Shown here in pieces: positions 60,347-64,000 of a DNA stretch of 64,000 nt. The stretch covers positions 1,302,001 through 1,366,000 of the forward strand of contig NZ_JAKLOY010000001.1 in assembly GCF_023652955.1 (NCBI RefSeq), read 5' to 3'. The notes beneath the pieces were generated by a model, which saw nothing but the letters and a program-made list of their open reading frames with translations, ran no database searches and was not told where the DNA came from. Position 1 is the first letter of the stretch, and every line of letters begins with the position of its first letter. The stretch comes from Geomonas sp. Red32. GTDB lineage: Bacteria; Desulfobacterota; Desulfuromonadia; Geobacterales; Geobacteraceae. Both the position numbers and the translations under genes were made by a program.

Positions 60347-61942
60347 ATGTCGGAATATGGAACCCTGCAGGACCGCGTCCGCTGCAAGCAGCTCTTGAGC
60401 AAGGTGATGACCGCGGAACAGACCATTCCCTTCTTCTCCCCGGGGATGAACCTCGGCTGGTCGGGCTTCACCCCGGCCGGCTACCCGAAGGCGGTACCGA
60501 TCGCCCTGGCCGACCACGTCGAGAAGAACCATCTCCAGGGGAAGATGCGTTTCAACCTCTTCACCGGCGCCTCGGTAGGGGCCGAGACCGAGGACCGCTG
60601 GGCGAGCCTCGATATGCTGGACCGCCGCTGGCCCTACCAGACCGGCAAGAACATCGCCGCCGGCATCAACGAGGGGAGGATCCGCATGGGTGACAAGCAC
60701 CTCTCCCTCTTTGCCCAGGACCTCGGCTACGGCTTCTACACCAAGGAAACCGAGACCGGCAAGCTGGACATCGCCATCATCGAGGTCTCCGCCATCACCG
60801 AGGACGGCGGGCTCGTCCCGACCTCGTCGTGCGGCGTCATACCGGAAATCCTGATGATGTGCGACAAGGTCATCGTCGAGGTGAACGTGGGTCAGCCTTC
60901 CTTCGAGGGGATGCACGACAACATCTCCTGCCTCAATCCCCCCAACCGGCAGATTCTCGGCATCACCAGGGCCGACTCCAGGATCGGGACCACCGCCGTC
61001 CCATGCGACCCCGCGAAGATCGTGGCGGTGGTGGAGTCCCGGTACCGGGACAACGGGAGGGCCTTCTCCGAGCAGGACGAGACCTCCGAGGCGATCGCCC
61101 GCAACATCATCGACTTCTTCTCCCACGAGGTGAAGGCGGGGCGCCTTCCGAAGAACCTCCTCCCGCTGCAGTCCGGCGTCGGCTCCATCGCCAACGCAGT
61201 CATCGGCGGGCTCGCCAAGGGGCCCTTCGCCGACCTCACCGTCTATACCGAGGTGCTGCAGGACACCATGCTCGACCTGATCGATTCCGGAAAGCTCAAC
61301 TGCGCCTCCTCCTGCTCGCTGTCGCTCTCCAAGGACGAAGGCTTTCCCCGCTTCTTTGGGGACATGGACAAGTACGCGAAAAAGATCCTGCTCCGGCCGC
61401 TCTCCATCTCCAATGCCCCGGAACCGATCCGGCGCCTGGGGGTGATCGCCATGAACACCCCGGTGGAGATCGACATCTACGCCCACGCCAACTCGACGCT
61501 GGTGGGGGGGACCCGCATGATCAACGGGATCGGGGGCTCCGGCGACTTCTTGCGCAACGGCTTTCTGAAGATCATGCACACCCCGTCCTCCCGCCCGAGC
61601 AAGACCGACCCGACCGGTATCACCTGCGTGGTGCCGCACTGCTCGCACATCGACCACACCGAGCACGACCTCGACTGCGTGGTGACCGAGCAGGGGCTCG
61701 CCGACCTCAGGGGGCTTGCCCCCAAGGAACGCGCCAAGAAGATCATCGAGAAGTGCGCCCATCCCGAGTACAAGCCGATCCTCACCGAGTACCTGGAGAT
61801 GGCGAGCAAGGATTGCCTCGCCCGCAAGGTCGGCCACGAGCCGCAGCTGTGGGACCGTGCCTTCAAGATGCAGCTTAACCTGGCCCAGAACGGGACCATG
61901 AAGATCAAAAACTGGGATATCAAGATCGATCTCTGCGAATAG
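60347..61942 (+). CDS. Succinyl-CoA:acetate/propionate CoA-transferase
   Basis: The 531-residue protein is of the acetyl-CoA hydrolase/transferase (Cat1/AarC-like) family. Seen: LQSGVGSIANAVIGGL, the catalytic glutamate in VYTEVLQDTMLDLI, and GIGGSGDFLRNG. It moves CoA from succinyl-CoA to acetate or propionate. In this operon it would activate propionate, and PrpB later returns succinate. AAGGAGG precedes the ATG. A long hairpin follows the stop. Confidence 0.9.
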   Translation: MSEYGTLQDRVRCKQLLSKVMTAEQTIPFFSPGMNLGWSGFTPAGYPKAVPIALADHVEKNHLQGKMRFNLFTGASVGAETEDRWASLDMLDRRWPYQTGKNIAAGINEGRIRMGDKHLSLFAQDLGYGFYTKETETGKLDIAIIEVSAITEDGGLVPTSSCGVIPEILMMCDKVIVEVNVGQPSFEGMHDNISCLNPPNRQILGITRADSRIGTTAVPCDPAKIVAVVESRYRDNGRAFSEQDETSEAIARNIIDFFSHEVKAGRLPKNLLPLQSGVGSIANAVIGGLAKGPFADLTVYTEVLQDTMLDLIDSGKLNCASSCSLSLSKDEGFPRFFGDMDKYAKKILLRPLSISNAPEPIRRLGVIAMNTPVEIDIYAHANSTLVGGTRMINGIGGSGDFLRNGFLKIMHTPSSRPSKTDPTGITCVVPHCSHIDHTEHDLDCVVTEQGLADLRGLAPKERAKKIIEKCAHPEYKPILTEYLEMASKDCLARKVGHEPQLWDRAFKMQLNLAQNGTMKIKNWDIKIDLCE

Positions 61943-61943
61943 G

Positions 61944-61991
61944 AACAACTCGCCCCGGTGGCACAATTCCGGTGCCACCGGGGCGGTTGTT
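61944..61991. terminator. Bidirectional terminator at the end of the prp operon
   Basis: CGCCCCGGTGGCAC/GTGCCACCGGGGCG is a perfect 14-bp stem with a seven-base loop. It is extended after a one-base bulge by AACAAC/GTTGTT. It begins two bases after the CoA-transferase stop and overlaps the stop of the convergent gene. Confidence 0.8.
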
Positions 61992-63012
61992 ACTGGATCC
62001 GCTGCATCTCGATGAGGTAGGTGGCGAGGCCGCAACCAATGGAAGCCACCACGAAGAAGGTGGCCAGGTAAAGCAGTTTGATGCGGGATGCCGACATCAC
62101 CTCCCGCAGGGCCGGGTCCCAGGGAGACACCTTGTACCTGCCACCGGGGACGTAGCCGGTGGCGTACATGAGCCCAAGTCCCGCCACGAAAAAGACCGCC
62201 GTGGCTTTTGCCGCCAGCGCGGACCAGTCCCAGTACTTGGAAACACCCTTGGATTGGATGTCAGCAAGTACCTCCACCTGGTGCTTCCGGAAATCGGCCG
62301 AGGTCAGGGGGGTGGCGCCGCGGAAGGCGGTCTCACCCCAGGCGGCAATCGGGATGGGGGAGCTGGCGAAGTTGATGCCGGGCCATTGCGGCAGGTCGCG
62401 GTTCTCCTGGGGAAGGCCACGGGCCCCCTGGGGGAGGTAGCAGGTTGTGTCGGTGTCGAAGAAATCGAAAAGAGTCGCTCTGAGGAACAGGAAATGCGGG
62501 GTCCTTGGCAACCGCAGCATCCCCGAGCGATCGGTATAGGTATAGAAGGTCAGCGTCTTGGTCGTTTCCCCGCCGTTGCTCCCATCTCCCCAGTAAAACC
62601 GCTCCCTTTTCCGGAAACCGACCTTGACCACGACTGGCAGGCCGGCGGCGGGCTCTCCGGCGATCCGTTCGCCGGTGAAGGTCCAGTTCTTGACGACGGG
62701 AACCGCCGCTTTCGGGAGTTGCCAGACGTATAAGCGGCCGGCGAAGACGTAGAAGGCGACGTACAGGGCCAGCGGCAGGAAAAGCCGGTGTTTCAGGCGG
62801 CGGCGGCTCGAGGCTTCGCCCGGCAACACGCTTGCCGTGCCCGGTTGCGGCGGGCGGGGAACGGACGGGGTGTCGCCGGTCGGGGAGGACAAAGGGAAAT
62901 GGGCGCCGCATTGAGGACAATGAACGGATGCTGACGCCTTGGGGATGCTGTCCGGTTTGACGCTACGTTTGTAGTCGCAAAGCGGGCAGCGGACTACCAC
63001 CATCTCTTCCAT
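61990..63012 (-). CDS. Zinc-ribbon membrane protein of unknown function
   Basis: The 340-residue protein opens with an MJ0042-like zinc ribbon: two CPxC pairs in RCPLCDYKRS and HCPQCGAHFP. A Pro-rich linker, TM1 (~78-97), a ~160-residue likely extracytoplasmic domain, and two C-terminal helices (~275-295 and ~315-332) follow. No enzyme motif is recognised. A cytoplasmic zinc ribbon joined to a periplasmic domain suggests an envelope-linked role, but no function can be given. Confidence 0.65.
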   Translation of the reverse strand: MEEMVVVRCPLCDYKRSVKPDSIPKASASVHCPQCGAHFPLSSPTGDTPSVPRPPQPGTASVLPGEASSRRRLKHRLFLPLALYVAFYVFAGRLYVWQLPKAAVPVVKNWTFTGERIAGEPAAGLPVVVKVGFRKRERFYWGDGSNGGETTKTLTFYTYTDRSGMLRLPRTPHFLFLRATLFDFFDTDTTCYLPQGARGLPQENRDLPQWPGINFASSPIPIAAWGETAFRGATPLTSADFRKHQVEVLADIQSKGVSKYWDWSALAAKATAVFFVAGLGLMYATGYVPGGRYKVSPWDPALREVMSASRIKLLYLATFFVVASIGCGLATYLIEMQRIQ

Positions 63013-63071
63013 GCTGTTTCCTTACCGCCGGTGCCGCCTGCCCCGTCCGCTTCTACGGTGGTTGACTGCCA

Positions 63072-63479
63072 TTAGCTCGCGGCCGTCTGTTTAATGACCC
63101 TTTTGAGTTCTTTGTCGAATGTCATGACGCGATGCCCGGCCAGAGCCGATTGAGCCGCGAGAATGCAATCGACTGGGTCGAGTGGTGTTTCAGCGAACAG
63201 ACGGAGCGATTTTACCAGAACGGCTTTGTCAGGGTTGGCAACGCCCTTGTATTGGAGAAGAGCGGTGAGATTGGAGGATGCTGCGGTGCGGGGGACTCCG
63301 TAATACTTCGTTAGGATGTAAAGGCACTCAACTAGAACAAACTCGGCAATCAGGGCGGCAGTTTTACCACTGCGAACATCTTCGAAGAAGGTCTCCGCCT
63401 CCCGAAACTGGTCCTCGATGTCGCGCAAAAGGTAGCGAAGGATGAAGTTGGTGTCAGGGAGTGCCGCCAGCTTTCTCAT
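63072..63479 (-). CDS. PIN-domain toxin (VapC-like)
   Basis: The 135-residue PIN nuclease has acidic metal residues in LPDTNFILRYL (D), AEFVLVECLYIL (E), DPVDCILAAQS (D) and TFDKELKR (D). PIN toxins cleave RNA, often tRNA. It overlaps the upstream AbrB-type gene by 26 bases, as in many toxin-antitoxin pairs. Confidence 0.87.
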   Translation of the reverse strand: MRKLAALPDTNFILRYLLRDIEDQFREAETFFEDVRSGKTAALIAEFVLVECLYILTKYYGVPRTAASSNLTALLQYKGVANPDKAVLVKSLRLFAETPLDPVDCILAAQSALAGHRVMTFDKELKRVIKQTAAS

Positions 63480-63693
63480 CCGCTACCTCCTTCCACACGT
63501 TCGCCCGTACCGAAGCAAAGTCGTCCTTTCCTTTGGCGTACTCCGCCAGCGCTCCAGCCACACTTCTCACTGGCCGCAGGATGACCGAGTCTCCCTGGAT
63601 CTCGACCTCGACAGTGTTTGTCTTCAGCGCCATCCTCGCCGCACGCGGAATGGTGATCTGGCCTTTAGAAGTGATCTTTGCGGTAATTGACAT
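63454..63693 (-). CDS. AbrB/MazE-type antitoxin (VapB-like)
   Basis: The ~79-residue protein has a SpoVT/AbrB swapped-hairpin domain (TAKITSKGQITIPRAARM) and an acidic C-terminal tail that would wrap the toxin. ATG 63693 follows AAGGAG; an upstream in-frame start lacks a ribosome site. It is translationally coupled to the PIN toxin and probably represses the pair. Confidence 0.85.
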   Translation of the reverse strand: MSITAKITSKGQITIPRAARMALKTNTVEVEIQGDSVILRPVRSVAGALAEYAKGKDDFASVRANVWKEVADEKAGGTP

Positions 63694-64000
63694 CGCGCGT
63701 CTCCTTACAATTTTTACAACCATTACCGCTTAGAATTGTAAGTTATTGAATCATTCGCGTCAACGGCTCAAATGTAAGGCGTAAACGAAGGGTTTGGCAA
63801 TGCTCAACCACCCAGGGGGCGAAAGACCTGCCGATACCAACATAGGTTCCGGTCCGCCCGTCCGCCGAAAGGGACCTCTCCCGAGGCTCGCATCAACGTT
63901 ATCTTTGGGTGGTATTTAGCGCTCCTGGGACCCCAGCATTACTGCCGCTGCTCGTTATCGAAGAGAAGGAGACGAACTTCCACTGTTGCTTGTCGTAGCC
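63694..64000. other. Right-edge region without an assignable gene
   Basis: The first ~60 bases should contain the antitoxin promoter (AT-rich, ACAATTCTAAGCGG on the minus strand). A minus-strand frame is open from the right edge to a TAA at 63899-63901 (33 residues, ending LNTTQR); it could be the tail of a gene outside the window, but nothing is recognised. Confidence 0.3.

Noticed and set aside
63899..64000. Open minus-strand frame at the right edge
   Set aside because: Only 33 residues, no recognisable motif and codon use unlike the neighbours; not enough to call a gene.

Overview
The window is about 62-65% GC with densely packed genes, many two-component and chemotaxis proteins, sigma-54 activators, a cobamide operon containing a ThiC-like gene, and a propionate (methylcitrate) operon with a eukaryote-like citrate synthase and a succinyl-CoA:acetate/propionate CoA-transferase. 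Together these point to Geobacteraceae (Geobacter, Geomonas or Citrifermentans; Desulfuromonadota). No phage, plasmid, rRNA, tRNA or CRISPR was recognised. The species is an inference from gene content.

Layout. 1-1.5 kb: end of a flagellar export operon (fliR, flhB). 1.5-7.1 kb, minus strand: sensor kinase, NtrC-type regulator and glycogen phosphorylase. 7.2-9.1 kb: a small protein, an HDOD protein and the GTPase EngB. 9.4-18.2 kb: one long plus-strand operon behind a cobalamin riboswitch, cobU-cobT-cobS-cobC-cbiA-bzaF-cbiMNQO, covering nucleotide-loop assembly, anaerobic lower-ligand synthesis and cobalt import. 18.3-19.3 kb: an AT-rich gap, a candidate structured RNA and two very small membrane proteins. 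19.3-24.1 kb: a periplasmic transglutaminase-like protein, then an unusual sigma-54 activator fused to ferredoxin and [FeFe]-hydrogenase-like domains, followed by a ribbon-helix-helix gene with a good sigma-54 promoter. 24.3-30.2 kb, minus strand: cysS, glnS, ispF, ispD, selA. 30.4-33.1 kb: a self-regulated GntR protein, a K+ channel and a TIM-barrel protein. 33.1-42.5 kb, minus strand: a chemosensory operon (HD-GYP regulator, cheY, cheA, cheW, a decayed MCP, an MCP, cheR with HEAT repeats, cheB). 42.7-48.1 kb: a divergent sigma-54 response regulator and a large multi-PAS sensor kinase. 48.1-53.3 kb: two small membrane proteins flanked by minisatellites, a long-form GAPDH, a receiver-DHp protein without ATPase, a hemerythrin with an FNR/DNR-type site, and an LprI-like lipid-export-independent secreted protein. 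53.5-62 kb: a soluble PAS chemoreceptor with a sigma-28 promoter, then the GntR-prpB-prpD-prpC-CoA-transferase operon. 62-64 kb: a zinc-ribbon membrane protein and an AbrB/PIN toxin-antitoxin pair.

How the genes work together. The cobamide operon can attach and modify a lower ligand. The ThiC paralog would make 5-hydroxybenzimidazole, and CbiMNQO would supply cobalt. The prp operon would turn propionate into pyruvate and succinate, with CoA taken from succinyl-CoA. The chemosensory operon starts with an HD-GYP output, which suggests a link to cyclic-di-GMP. Two dispersed C-rich repeat families and one minisatellite have entered or extended coding regions (cbiA, the big kinase, DUF2127).

The least explained parts are the hydrogenase-like sigma-54 activator with its target gene, the structured RNA near 18.9 kb, the roughly 80-nt terminated transcript near 21.2 kb, and the repeat insertion in cbiA.
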